A stretch of 64,000 nt of DNA. It comes from Oceanospirillum sp048270425 (GTDB lineage Bacteria > Pseudomonadota > Gammaproteobacteria > Pseudomonadales > Halomonadaceae). The notes beneath the pieces are model-generated. The model worked only from the letters and a program-made list of their open reading frames with translations, did no database searches and was not told the DNA's origin. The number at the start of each line of letters is the position of its first letter. Position 1 is the stretch's first letter. The stretch covers positions 124,001-188,000 of the forward strand of contig JBLWSY010000006.1 of assembly GCA_048270425.1 (NCBI GenBank), read 5' to 3'. This document shows, piece after piece, positions 25,274 through 34,152 of the stretch. A program made the translations under genes and the position numbers.

Positions 25274-25807
25274 TTAGTCTTTCAGCGCCGTTTCTAAAGG
25301 CTCCAGAAACGCGAGAAAATCTTCCTCAATAAAATTCATGCTGTCGCCTAATCGATGGTCATCGGCAACCAGATGAATCTTGCAGTCCAGCTTCTGGCTT
25401 AAGTCGTTGGAATTGACCCACGGAATAACCCGATCAAAAAGCCCGTGTACCAGATAAACCGAATCCGCCTTAATTTCCGGCCACTGGACCGGGTAGTTTT
25501 CCAACCCAAGTGCTGGTGCCATCAGAAACATGCCCGCTGCTTTATAACTCTGGCTGGTTCGGGCGGCGACATATCCCCCCATACTGGAACCCACCAACAC
25601 CAGCTCTTTGGAAGGAACCCGTGTCTCCGCCAGATAGGCGTTCAGCATTTTAACCCGGCTTTCAGGATCATCGGGGTTTTCTGCTGTCAGATAATTCAGT
25701 GCACTGAATTCGTGACCTCGCTCGTTGGCGATACGGGAAAATAGCTGACCTTTATTGCCCCAGGGGCCGCTTTCCTTTCCATGAATAAAGCAGATATGTA
25801 ACGGCAT
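25274..25807 (-). CDS. Small alpha/beta hydrolase
   Basis: A 177-residue alpha/beta-hydrolase fold protein. FIHGKESG near residue 6 gives the oxyanion region, LVGSSMGGY near 71 is the nucleophile elbow with Ser, HGLFDRVIP near 123 supplies the acid Asp and DDHRL near 147 the His. The size resembles YqiA/RsbQ-like small esterases; the substrate cannot be told. It is preceded by a same-strand acyltransferase gene 79 bases upstream. Confidence 0.8.
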   Translation of the reverse strand: MPLHICFIHGKESGPWGNKGQLFSRIANERGHEFSALNYLTAENPDDPESRVKMLNAYLAETRVPSKELVLVGSSMGGYVAARTSQSYKAAGMFLMAPALGLENYPVQWPEIKADSVYLVHGLFDRVIPWVNSNDLSQKLDCKIHLVADDHRLGDSMNFIEEDFLAFLEPLETALKD

Positions 25808-25886
25808 AATGGCTCCTGGTCTGAATCTGTAATTAAGTAACTTGTTTGCTTGCTTGGTGACTGTGCTCGAAGAGATTTATGGCTGA

Positions 25887-26549
25887 TCAGGCGGACATGC
25901 CCGTTGCCTTTTCCCGATAGCCGATAGGCTTGTTTCTGCGGTCTCCGATCACCTTGGCCGGATTGCCGGCGACAATGGCAAAGTCGGGCACATTCCTTGT
26001 CACCATGGCATTCATAGCGATCACAGCATGATCACCAATGGTGACGCCGTCGCGCACACCTGCTCCGGCTCCTATCCAGACATCCTGACCAATCGTGATG
26101 CCCCGGGATGAATTATTTTGCTGGTAGATCGGCATATCCGGTGCCATGCCGTGATCAAAGGCGTAAAGCTTGACCTGATTGGCAATGCGGGTCTGATCGC
26201 CAATGGTAATACCCGCTTTACCGCCGTCAAAGGAGCAGCCGTGATTGATCGCCACTTCACGGCCGATAGTCAGCGGGCCATGCAGAAAACAGTTAGCGGC
26301 AACGAAACTTTCCTCACCCAGCGTAATGGCACGGCCGGGTTCGGCAAACAAGGCTGCATCCGGTGAGATAAACACCTTATCCGCTAATTCCAGAGTCTCA
26401 AGCTGCATCAGCGTCTGCTGCAGCTCTTCCTGCCAGGGCTTGGCCCATGCGAGGTGTTTAGCCTTCAGCCTGTAGTACAGCCAGGGCATCCAGCTGAGTC
26501 GTTTCTTGTGTTGTTGCCGGTAAAACTCCGGCGATTCCGGTGCAGACAT
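25887..26549 (-). CDS. Left-handed beta-helix acyltransferase
   Basis: A 220-residue protein with hexapeptide repeats from about residue 75 to 205 (GREVAINHGCSFDG, ITIGDQTRIANQV, ITIGQDVWIGAGAGV, VTIGDHAVIAMNAMV) and the end IVAGNPAKVIGDR, as in maltose/galactoside O-acetyltransferases and related enzymes. It would use acetyl-CoA or another acyl-CoA as a trimer. The catalytic His is probably in YAFDHGM near 140. The first 60 residues are basic and helical and not part of the usual family. The acceptor is unknown. Confidence 0.85.
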   Translation of the reverse strand: MSAPESPEFYRQQHKKRLSWMPWLYYRLKAKHLAWAKPWQEELQQTLMQLETLELADKVFISPDAALFAEPGRAITLGEESFVAANCFLHGPLTIGREVAINHGCSFDGGKAGITIGDQTRIANQVKLYAFDHGMAPDMPIYQQNNSSRGITIGQDVWIGAGAGVRDGVTIGDHAVIAMNAMVTRNVPDFAIVAGNPAKVIGDRRNKPIGYREKATGMSA

Positions 26550-26678
26550 GAAGGGCCTGTTTCTATTCGGGCTGATGGCTAAAGGCCTATTTTGCCAGAT
26601 CGTTACCTTTCATCAAACCGTTGCTCTTTCAGGATAGGGGGATTAAGTTGTCAGGCTTTTAACGTCTGATAAATCAAG

Positions 26679-26990
26679 ATGATGACCCGAAAACAACTCG
26701 TATCCGCAGTGGAACTCTTTGACTCTGATGCTGGGGAGCAAACAACTGTAGATTTAACCTCTGTTAAGTTTGCTGAAACCATAGACACTCTGGTTTGCCC
26801 CTTGTGCGGGCAAGCTAATTCCTGTTTGAATCAGGGCTCGGCAGATATAGGGCGTAGCTGCTGGTGCAATGATCCTGAAATTCATTTTCCGGAGTCTTTA
26901 CTGTCACAGATTCCTCCGGAAAAACGCCGCAAGGCTTGTGTTTGTCTGCGTTGCGCTGAAAAGCATCAGCCCCCCCCCCTTAAATCATAA
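26679..26990 (+). CDS. Small cysteine-rich CWC-type protein
   Basis: A 103-residue protein with CPLCGQANSC, then CWC, then CVCLRC: the pattern of the cysteine-rich CWC family, thought to bind metal. Nothing is known of its job. The first codons ATGATGACC give a choice of starts. It is followed 50 bases later by the DMP19-like gene on the same strand. Confidence 0.72.
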   Translation: MMTRKQLVSAVELFDSDAGEQTTVDLTSVKFAETIDTLVCPLCGQANSCLNQGSADIGRSCWCNDPEIHFPESLLSQIPPEKRRKACVCLRCAEKHQPPPLKS

Positions 26991-27041
26991 TTTCAATCAC
27001 CCTTAAACAACTATCATCATTAAATAATTAGGGGAAGCGCG

Positions 27042-27491
27042 ATGACCTTAAAGGAAACGTCATGGATGGCTTTACTGGATAATGCCGTTGATGCCTTGCT
27101 GGCAAAAGATAATGACTGGAATGCGTTGTCAGAATCTGAGCAGGAACTGGCGGCTTTATGGAAGCTGGAAATGGATATCAACAATGGTGGCTTTATGCAG
27201 TTCTTCTGCAACTGGGGCGTAGAGGGATACCGGCATGCGGTTCGGGGACTTGCTCGGGTAGGGGCTGATCAGTTGTTGGCGATTGTTCAGCAGCAATATG
27301 AACTGATGAATCAGGTTTATGGGCGTTGTCGGGATGAAATCGAAAATTACTGGGATTTGCCGAAACACTTTACTGACTCCGAAATGACTGAACTGGATCA
27401 GTTGGATGAGGCCTATTGGGAATATCCGGATAATTTGGAACAGCTCGGGCTGGCCTGTTATTCCAAGTCTGAAGGGGTAAGGGACCTCTGA
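27042..27491 (+). CDS. DMP19-like (DUF4375) protein
   Basis: A 149-residue acidic protein. EMDINNGGFMQFFCNWG near residue 47 is the hallmark of the DMP19/DUF4375 family. Neisseria DMP19 is a DNA mimic that binds a helix-turn-helix repressor and lifts it from DNA. Here the stop codon overlaps the start of a MerR gene (TGATG), so the two are made together; a partnership with that regulator is an attractive inference without direct evidence. GGGAAG precedes the ATG. Confidence 0.78.
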   Translation: MTLKETSWMALLDNAVDALLAKDNDWNALSESEQELAALWKLEMDINNGGFMQFFCNWGVEGYRHAVRGLARVGADQLLAIVQQQYELMNQVYGRCRDEIENYWDLPKHFTDSEMTELDQLDEAYWEYPDNLEQLGLACYSKSEGVRDL

Positions 27492-27856
27492 TGTATATCG
27501 GCGAAGTGGCTAAACAAACCGGGCTGTCGGTAAAGGCGATACGGCTTTACGAAGAGATGGGGCTTATTGATTCACCGCCCCGACAGGGCCGTTATCGGGT
27601 TTATCGCCCGAGTGATCTTGAGTTGCTGAAACTGATCGTTGAGGCGAAAAAATTGGGTGTTAAGCTCAATGAGCTGAAAAGCGTTATTTTATTCCGTGAT
27701 GGTGAACCGGACTGGCAGAAGATCGGTGAGTTTCTGCTTCAGGTGAAAGCGCGTCTGCTGCAAGAGCAGGAAGCGTTGAATCAAAAGCTGGCAAGTGTGG
27801 ATCTTTGCCTCGGCTCTCTTAATCAATGCCCTCAAAGCTCTGCAAATCACTCATAG
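27491..27856 (+). CDS. MerR-family transcriptional regulator
   Basis: A 121-residue MerR regulator. The winged helix starts MYIGEVAKQTGLSVKAIRLY and continues with GRYRVYRPSDLELLKLI; a dimerisation helix spans about 80-110. The C-terminal part is short and has two Cys (DLCLGSLNQC), of the kind that can bind metal or respond to redox, but no family assignment is safe. It overlaps the DMP19-like gene by one base. Its probable operator is the dyad at 27915-27934 in front of the next gene. Confidence 0.88.
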   Translation: MYIGEVAKQTGLSVKAIRLYEEMGLIDSPPRQGRYRVYRPSDLELLKLIVEAKKLGVKLNELKSVILFRDGEPDWQKIGEFLLQVKARLLQEQEALNQKLASVDLCLGSLNQCPQSSANHS

Positions 27857-27910
27857 TCATTTGCCGGGTTTCCCCTGACCGCCTGTCTTTTTGTCTTTTG
27901 ATTTCGACTC

Positions 27911-27942
27911 TTGACTCTGCCCCTAGGGGCAGAGCTTAGACT
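27911..27942 (+). promoter_or_regulatory. MerR-type promoter with a perfect 20-bp dyad
   Basis: TTGACT (27911-27916) and TAGACT (27937-27942) are 20 bp apart, the long spacer typical of MerR-controlled promoters. Between them lies the perfect palindrome CTCTGCCCCTAGGGGCAGAG (27915-27934). The adjacent merR gene makes it a likely target. Confidence 0.8.
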
Positions 27943-27976
27943 CCTCGCATTCAAAATATGCAATGGAGTACTGAAC

Positions 27977-28573
27977 ATGAGTCGCCTTTTAATTCTGAAC
28001 GCAAACCCAAAGCAGAAAAGCCTGAATCAACAATTGGCTGATGCTTATGAAACCGGTGTTCGTTTGGGCAGCCCCGTAGCAGAGTGTGAGATCCGGCGTT
28101 TTAATCTGAGTGACATGAATTTTGATCCCAGCCTCAATGAAGGTTACGACCAAATGCAGGCGTTAGAGACTGATCTGAATGATTTTCTGGCAGCCTTGCA
28201 GTGGGCGGATCATATCCTGATTGTATCGCCGATTTGGTGGGGCAGTTTACCGGCTAAGTTCAAAGGCCTGATCGACCGGGTTTTTCTGCCAGGTCAGACC
28301 TTTAAATATGAAGCAGACAGCCCGCTGCCAACGCCGCTACTGACAGGAAAAACTGCACAGCTGATTCTGACCATGGATGCTCCTGAAGAGTATGCTGAGA
28401 TACAGGCGGCTCCTGTGCTTGAACAGCTGAATCGTTTCACTCTGGAGTTTTGTGGCATAGAGAACGAACAGCCTTTGCTGATTCACAGCGCCAGTTTCTC
28501 CGATGAGCAGCAGATTGCTCTTTGGCTAAAAACGACAAATGAGCTGGGGCAGGCGACAGGTCAGGGCAGATGA
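27977..28573 (+). CDS. Flavodoxin-fold NAD(P)H oxidoreductase
   Basis: A 198-residue protein of the NQO1/MdaB/azoreductase fold: LLILNANPKQKSLNQQLAD binds the FMN phosphate, SPIWWGSLPAKFKGLIDRVF is the family's central block, followed by LTGKTAQLILTMDAP. Such enzymes reduce quinones or related acceptors in two-electron steps. The ATG at 27977 has GGAG eight bases upstream; the longer frame from 27911 would read through the promoter and is not used. The MerR-type promoter just upstream suggests induction by an electrophile, metal or redox signal. A terminator follows. Confidence 0.87.
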   Translation: MSRLLILNANPKQKSLNQQLADAYETGVRLGSPVAECEIRRFNLSDMNFDPSLNEGYDQMQALETDLNDFLAALQWADHILIVSPIWWGSLPAKFKGLIDRVFLPGQTFKYEADSPLPTPLLTGKTAQLILTMDAPEEYAEIQAAPVLEQLNRFTLEFCGIENEQPLLIHSASFSDEQQIALWLKTTNELGQATGQGR

Positions 28574-28593
28574 TTATTTAAAAACATTTACTC

Positions 28594-28635
28594 AGAGAAT
28601 GACTGAGGGATACTCAGTTATTCTCTTGTCTTTTT
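28594..28635 (+). terminator. Terminator after the oxidoreductase gene
   Basis: AGAGAATGACTGAG (28594-28607) pairs with CTCAGTTATTCTCT (28613-28626), one mismatch, followed by TGTCTTTTT. Confidence 0.8.
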
Positions 28636-28665
28636 ACCCATCCACTAGCCGAAACAGAGTGGAAA

Positions 28666-29148
28666 ATGGAAATTCGAACGATATCCGAACAGGACTGGCC
28701 CGCAATTCTGAATGTTCAGTCCGATGTTTATATTGAAGTGCCCCCGGAAGAGCTTGAGATCCTGCAGTGTAAACAAAAGCGTTCGCCTGAGAGCTGTTTT
28801 GTTTGCGACGTTAAGGGTGAGATAAAGGCTTACCTGATTGCTCACAGCTGGAATCAGGACTCAGCCCCAAAGCTGCATAAACTTCTGGCATCTGGCACGG
28901 AAGGTGATCGGTTATATCTGCACGATATGGCCGTTTCTGCTCAGGCGGGAGGCATGGGGCTGGGGCGTCGTTTGGTTGAGTCTCTGTTACGACAGGCGAA
29001 AGAAAAGGGGTATCGGGATGTCTGGTTGGTTGCTGTTCAGGGCTCAACGGGATTTTGGGAGAAAATGGGTTTTTCCGCTTTGCCAAATATGCCGGTTTGC
29101 AGCAGTTACGGTGATCATGCCCTGATGATGGTCCGGTCTCTTTGTTAA
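28666..29148 (+). CDS. GNAT-family N-acetyltransferase
   Basis: A 160-residue GNAT enzyme. LHDMAVSAQAGGMGLGRRLV near residues 85-104 carries the acetyl-CoA pyrophosphate loop (Gly-x-Gly-x-Arg type), and GFWEKMGFSAL is the usual motif B. The acceptor is unknown. It follows a terminator, so it is probably expressed alone. Its end overlaps an inverted repeat (ATGGTCCGG/CCGGACCAT, 29129-29162) that may stop transcription between the converging genes. Confidence 0.85.
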   Translation: MEIRTISEQDWPAILNVQSDVYIEVPPEELEILQCKQKRSPESCFVCDVKGEIKAYLIAHSWNQDSAPKLHKLLASGTEGDRLYLHDMAVSAQAGGMGLGRRLVESLLRQAKEKGYRDVWLVAVQGSTGFWEKMGFSALPNMPVCSSYGDHALMMVRSLC

Positions 29149-29176
29149 GTGGCCGGACCATTAAAGATAAGGTGTA

Positions 29177-30514
29177 TTAAGCGGTTTGTTGTGTCAGGGC
29201 GCCGAGCTCCTGAAGGTTGGTGTCGTCAAGTGTACGCTTGATACTGATCCCGGCATTCTCTTCGCGCATCAGGTCGATTTCCGCGTGGGTATTTTCTGAA
29301 CCCTGCAGGTTGCTGTTCAATGCACGCACGACGGGTCTGGTGCGGTTCTCAGGGTTAATCATGGTCACAATAGCGATCTGGCCATCCATGAGCTCTACCA
29401 GACTGCCGGGCGGGTAAACCCCCAGGGCTTTGATAAAGCGGTTGACCAGCTTTGCATCGAACAATTTTTCGCGCCAGCTATAAATTCGTGACAGAGCCTG
29501 TGTCGGGTTCGCTGCGTCACTGTAGAAGCGTTCACGTGTCATCGCTTCGTAAGTGCTGGTTATACCCAGAACCTGTGCCAGATAAGGAATTTTGTCACCT
29601 TTAATACCTCTGGGGTATCCCGTGCCATCAAAGCGTTCGTGATGATTGCCAATAATCTCTTTTAGTTCAGGCAATGTTGAAAGTTCGTTGTGCAAACCCA
29701 CAAAACTCATGCCTTCAATCACGTGATACTCAATAGCCTGTTTTTGCGCTTTATTGAGCTTGCCTTCGTAGCTGAGCAGATAGTTCGGTACTTTCAGCAT
29801 ACCAATATCATGCAGTAAGGCTGCCATACCCAGCAGATAGATGGTGTGCTGATCCAGCTCCAGATATTGTGCAAATGCGATAGTCAGAATGCAGACATTG
29901 ACGGATTTTTCTGCCAGAGATTGTTCTTTTTCTTTCAGACGGGACAGTAAAAGCAGAGAGGCGGCATCGTTCAGGGCATCGTCCATCAGTTTGTGAACCG
30001 CATCGTTGAGCTTTTTAAAGGATACCCGGTTGCCATCATTCACCCGGGTGAAAAGATCTTTCATTTCACGAACAGCAATAGCGATATTGCCTTCAATGAT
30101 CTGCAGTTCTTTACGATTCAGTAGTTCAGGGGCAGCGATTAGGCCTTTTCGGTTTTCGAGTGCGTTTTTTTCGGTCTTTTCGGTTTTCTCTGGTTCGGCC
30201 TTTTTGCGGGCCTTTGCAGGTTCAACCGGGTTTTTACGAAAATGGGTCAAAGAGTGTCGGGCCGAAGCCTCGATATCAATAACCACCTGCTTACAGGCGC
30301 GTTTAAGTTTAATGAGTTCTTCTTCTGTCTTTACGGTAAAACCGCGACGCCAGAAAGGGGATTCAAGCCAGTTTATATCCAGCTCAACAACTCTCATGCC
30401 GATACGGACATGTTCTGCAGCAATGGTTTTTTTTGTCATAGAGAAAGCTCGACGATCCCTGTTGTCGTCAGGCGTTTGCAACCTTACAGAGGTGGGCGCA
30501 TTGACCTGCGACAA
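29177..30514 (-). CDS. DUF3391 and HD-GYP domain protein (c-di-GMP phosphodiesterase)
   Basis: A 445-residue protein. Residues about 27-90 form the DUF3391 region (IGMRVVELDINWLESPFW), followed by a Lys/Glu-rich linker and an HD-GYP domain from about 195. Metal and catalytic motifs are complete: LLHDIGML, YHVIEGM, NHHERFDGTGYPRG. It should degrade cyclic di-GMP. The first codon at 30512-30514 is TTG with TAAGGAA upstream; an ATG at 30437-30439 is an alternative that would drop 25 residues ahead of the domain. Confidence 0.9.
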   Translation of the reverse strand: MSQVNAPTSVRLQTPDDNRDRRAFSMTKKTIAAEHVRIGMRVVELDINWLESPFWRRGFTVKTEEELIKLKRACKQVVIDIEASARHSLTHFRKNPVEPAKARKKAEPEKTEKTEKNALENRKGLIAAPELLNRKELQIIEGNIAIAVREMKDLFTRVNDGNRVSFKKLNDAVHKLMDDALNDAASLLLLSRLKEKEQSLAEKSVNVCILTIAFAQYLELDQHTIYLLGMAALLHDIGMLKVPNYLLSYEGKLNKAQKQAIEYHVIEGMSFVGLHNELSTLPELKEIIGNHHERFDGTGYPRGIKGDKIPYLAQVLGITSTYEAMTRERFYSDAANPTQALSRIYSWREKLFDAKLVNRFIKALGVYPPGSLVELMDGQIAIVTMINPENRTRPVVRALNSNLQGSENTHAEIDLMREENAGISIKRTLDDTNLQELGALTQQTA

Positions 30515-30716
30515 GATTTTTTATTCCTTACTGAAATCTACACGAATAAGAATAGGGGGGCAAATATTCAGTTTTATTGTTTCAACGTTCTCTAAAAAGT
30601 TAATTTAATTGTCATTATTACTGGGTCAACTTGAATGCTTATTGCTAGGCTAAAGCGTTCATATAGACGATAAAACGCTGTCAATCTAAAGATGGCAACC
30701 ACAAGGAAGAATTCCG

Positions 30717-31212
30717 ATGTTTCTGAAACAGATTCCCGGTGACTTTACCCCACCGAGTGCGCAGGATGATTACGATAAAGAGTTACTTTCCAATTTGTCG
30801 GAAGTGGGATGGCACAACCTGCATATTGCCGGTGAAGAAGCGTTACCACCGTTTTCTTTCTCTATTGGTCACTAACCACCCTGAGATTATCGTGGCAGGT
30901 CTGCCACCTGAGACATCCGAGCAATTGCTCAATGCAGCGGCAGTGCATATTCATGGTGAGGTCCAGCCGATTGAGCCTTTCCGCCCTTATGAGGACTTTC
31001 TGCAGGGATTGAATGTGGCCTTTATACCGGTGGGACTTGAGCACTACGGTGAATTTTTGGGGTATGCCAACTGGTATTACGATGATTTGCCTAAACCTTA
31101 TCCGGTGATGCAGATGGTATGGCCGGATCCTGCAGGTCTTTTTCCATGGGAAGAGGGTTTTGATGGTGCCTACGCTCACCTGCAGCCTTTATTAATGTCC
31201 AGGGCAGGCTAA
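30717..31212 (+). pseudogene. DUF4262 gene with a frameshift
   Basis: An ATG at 30717, after an AAGGAAG site, opens a frame reading ...WHNLHIAGEEALPPFSFSIGH and then TAA at 30873. The DUF4262 match continues in the next frame from about 30875 (NHPEIIVAGLPPETSEQLLN ... QMVWPDPAGLFPWEEGFD) to the stop at 31212. Joined, the two halves make a near full-length DUF4262 protein of about 165 residues, so a one-base gain or two-base loss near 30870 has broken it, unless it is a sequencing error or frameshifting site. DUF4262 has no proven function and is often found with immunity-type genes. Confidence 0.75.
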
Positions 31213-31390
31213 TTGTCTTTACCGCAGATGGATCTCGTTTTGTAGCAAAACCAAGACGTGGGGCTTAAAAAATGGATAATAGCGGGCAATCAGCGCCCAA
31301 GCGCATTATCTGTTTTTTTCACAGGCCGTTGGCCGATAGCGATTGTTGAGCTATCAGCCAGCGGCAGCTGTCTTGACTGAGTCCCGTTTC

Positions 31391-33625
31391 ATGCAAATTA
31401 ATGTCAATTTCCTCGACAATCTCCGCCTGGAAGCCAAATTCGATGACTTCACCGTGATCGCCGATCAGCCGATCCGCTATAAAGGTGATGGTTCAGCGCC
31501 GGGGCCGTTTGATTATTTTCTCGCGTCTTCTGCCATGTGTGCGGCTTATTTCGTTAAGGTGTACTGCAATGCGCGAGACATCCCGACCCACAATATCCGT
31601 CTGTCCCAGAACAACATCGTTGATCCCAATGACCGCTACAACCAAATTTTTAAAATTCAGGTTGAGCTGCCGGAAGATATCTCGGAGAAAGACCGTCAGG
31701 GCATTATCCGTTCCATCGACCGCTGCACGGTAAAGAAGGTTGTTCAGACCGGCCCTGAGTTTGTCATTGAAGTAGTGGAGAACCTGGAAGATGACGCTCA
31801 GGCGCTTCTGATGGCGGATCTGGATGAAAACGCCTGTACCGAGATTCCGGGTAAAGATCTGCCTCTGGAAAAAACCATCGCCACCATGACCCGGCTGCTG
31901 GCCGATATGGGCATGAAGATCGAGATCACCTCATGGCGCAACATCGTGCCTAACGCCTGGTCGCTGAATATTCGCGATGCTGCCTCTCAGATGTGCTTTA
32001 CCAACGGTAAAGGTGCCACCAAAGAAGCGGCACTGGCATCAGCTCTGGGTGAGTTTCTGGAGCGTCTGAACTTTAACTTCTTCTACAACGATCAGTATTT
32101 TGGTGAAGAGATCGCCAACAGCGATTTTGTTCACTATCCGGATGAGCAGTGGTTCCAGCCCGGCCAAGACGACAGCCTGCCGGAAGCGATTCTGGATGAC
32201 TACACCCGTGATATTTATGACCCGGAAGGTGAGCTGCGTGGCTCCCATCTGTTTGATACCAACTCCGGCCGTACCGAGCGTGGTATCTGCTCCCTGCCGT
32301 TTGAGCGGGTATCCGATGGTGAAACCGTTTATTTCCCGTCTAATTTGATCGAAAACCTCTACCTGAGTAACGGCATGAGCGCTGGGAATACCCTGGAAGA
32401 GGCGCAGGTGCAGTGCCTGTCGGAAATTTTTGAACGTGCGGTGAAACGTCAGATTCTGGAACAGGAACTGGTGCTGCCGGATGTACCTGAAGAAGTGCTG
32501 GCGAAGTACCCGCAGATTGTTGAAGGCGTCAAAGGGCTGGAAGAGCAGGGCTATCCGATTCTGGTAAAAGATGCCTCTCTGGGCGGTCAGTTCCCGGTGG
32601 CCTGTATCACCCTGATGAACCCGCGCACCGGTGGTGTGCTGACCTCTTTTGGTGGTCACCCGAACTTTGAAGTCGCTTTTGAGCGCTGCCTGACCGAACT
32701 CATGCAGGGCCGCAGTTTTGAAAGCCTGAATGATGTGCCTAAGCCGACCTTTGAAAGCAACGCGGTCAGCGAGCCGAATAACTTTGTAGAACACTTTATC
32801 GACTCGACCGGTGTGGTCTCCTGGCGTTTCTTCAGCGACAAAGCGGACTACGAATTCTGTGAGTGGGACTTTTCATGTATGGCTGAGGGCTCCACTCATA
32901 CAGCTGAAGGCTCTACTCGTCAAGGGAAAGACTCCAACAAACAGGAAGCCAAAACCCTGTTCGCCATTCTCGAAGCGATGGGCAAAGAGGTCTATCAGTC
33001 GGTGCGTACCGAACTGGGCGTGCCCACCTGCCGTATTCTGGTGCCGGACTACTCCGAGATTTATCCGGTGGAAGATCTGATCTGGGATAACACCAACAAG
33101 GCACTGAAATTCCGCGAGGATATTCTCAACCTGCACCGTCTGGATGACGAGCAGTTGGAAGCCCTGTTCGAACGTCTGGAAGAGAGTGAAGAGGACGATT
33201 ACACCGATATCATCACTTTTATCGGCATCGAGTTTGATGAAAACACCGTCTGGGGTCAGCTGACCATTCTGGAGCTGAAACTCATGATCTGTCTGGCCCT
33301 GGGTGCGCTGGACGATGCCAAAGAGCTGGTGGAGATGTTCCTGCAGTACAACGACAACACTCTGGACCGCGGCCTCTACTATCAGGCGATGAATGCGGCG
33401 CTGGAAGTGGTACTGGATGACGAGCTGGACTACGAAGATTTCCAGCATAACTTCCGCCGCATGTTTGGAGCTGAGCGTATGGATGCCGTGGAAGGCTCCA
33501 TCGAAGGTACGGTACGTTTTTATGGCCTGACCGAAACCAATATGCAGCTGGCAGGCATCGACAAACATTTGCGCCTGATCGACAGCTACAAAAAACTGCA
33601 TGCGGCAAGGGCAAAAGTGCTTTAA
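31391..33625 (+). CDS. OsmC-YcaO fusion protein
   Basis: About 744 residues. The first 130 form an OsmC-like domain with the Cys of SSAMCAAYF and a second Cys in DRCTVKKVV, the pair used by peroxide-reducing OsmC proteins. From about 170 to 560 comes an ATP-grasp-like YcaO domain (GKGATKEAALASALGEFLERL, EAQVQCLSEIFERAVK), and the acidic C-terminus looks helical and repeat-like. E. coli YcaO assists beta-methylthiolation of ribosomal protein S12; in other settings YcaO activates backbone amides. I start at 31391 because the extra frame upstream lacks family similarity. A repeat of AEGST at about residues 497-507 sits in the YcaO domain. Confidence 0.85.
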   Translation: MQINVNFLDNLRLEAKFDDFTVIADQPIRYKGDGSAPGPFDYFLASSAMCAAYFVKVYCNARDIPTHNIRLSQNNIVDPNDRYNQIFKIQVELPEDISEKDRQGIIRSIDRCTVKKVVQTGPEFVIEVVENLEDDAQALLMADLDENACTEIPGKDLPLEKTIATMTRLLADMGMKIEITSWRNIVPNAWSLNIRDAASQMCFTNGKGATKEAALASALGEFLERLNFNFFYNDQYFGEEIANSDFVHYPDEQWFQPGQDDSLPEAILDDYTRDIYDPEGELRGSHLFDTNSGRTERGICSLPFERVSDGETVYFPSNLIENLYLSNGMSAGNTLEEAQVQCLSEIFERAVKRQILEQELVLPDVPEEVLAKYPQIVEGVKGLEEQGYPILVKDASLGGQFPVACITLMNPRTGGVLTSFGGHPNFEVAFERCLTELMQGRSFESLNDVPKPTFESNAVSEPNNFVEHFIDSTGVVSWRFFSDKADYEFCEWDFSCMAEGSTHTAEGSTRQGKDSNKQEAKTLFAILEAMGKEVYQSVRTELGVPTCRILVPDYSEIYPVEDLIWDNTNKALKFREDILNLHRLDDEQLEALFERLEESEEDDYTDIITFIGIEFDENTVWGQLTILELKLMICLALGALDDAKELVEMFLQYNDNTLDRGLYYQAMNAALEVVLDDELDYEDFQHNFRRMFGAERMDAVEGSIEGTVRFYGLTETNMQLAGIDKHLRLIDSYKKLHAARAKVL

Positions 33626-33769
33626 ACGTTTCCGAGATATATACAGCAGAATCGAATAGCAGGCTTTAGGATGCTTTTCCGGCTGACTTCTTTTTAAACT
33701 GTATGAAGCAGATATAAAAATGAACGTTTACCGCCCCGTATTTCTCGTTATAGGATCTTAGAGTCAATC

Positions 33770-33794
33770 AGGCCTGTATCCGCAGGCCTTTTTT
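33770..33794 (+). terminator. Rho-independent terminator after the OsmC-YcaO gene
   Basis: AGGCCTG (33770-33776) and CAGGCCT (33783-33789) with a 6-base loop, then a T run. Confidence 0.85.
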
Positions 33795-33873
33795 ATGCAA
33801 TTCAGGGATTACTCTTTATGAATGTTGAACTCGATGGATTGAGTGACATAAACCTCTGTATACAGGCAAATTC

Positions 33874-34122
33874 ATGCTGAACCGTATTTGGGAATCACTG
33901 TTGGGCGTATTGGCGTCTCTAGTTTTTTCCGTGCCTACGGCCATTCTGCTCTGGATGCTGATCAATCATGAGCTGTTTCACTGGCAGGCGTTTCTCGCTT
34001 CAGACTATCTGCTGTTGATCGTGGGTGTATTTGCGCTGTTGGCTCTTATTCTGCCGAACTTATTCCCCGTAATAATGGAGCGTATCTGGCGGTTGCTAAT
34101 TCAGTGGCTCCGCTGGTTTTGA
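33874..34122 (+). CDS. Small two-segment membrane protein
   Basis: 82 residues with hydrophobic segments at about 8-30 and 43-65 and an Arg/Trp-rich C-terminus. No family recognised. It is followed 30 bases later by a coiled-coil membrane protein and may be its partner. Confidence 0.6.
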   Translation: MLNRIWESLLGVLASLVFSVPTAILLWMLINHELFHWQAFLASDYLLLIVGVFALLALILPNLFPVIMERIWRLLIQWLRWF

Positions 34123-34152
34123 CCAATTTTTTAAGCTGTTCAAGGATATTTT

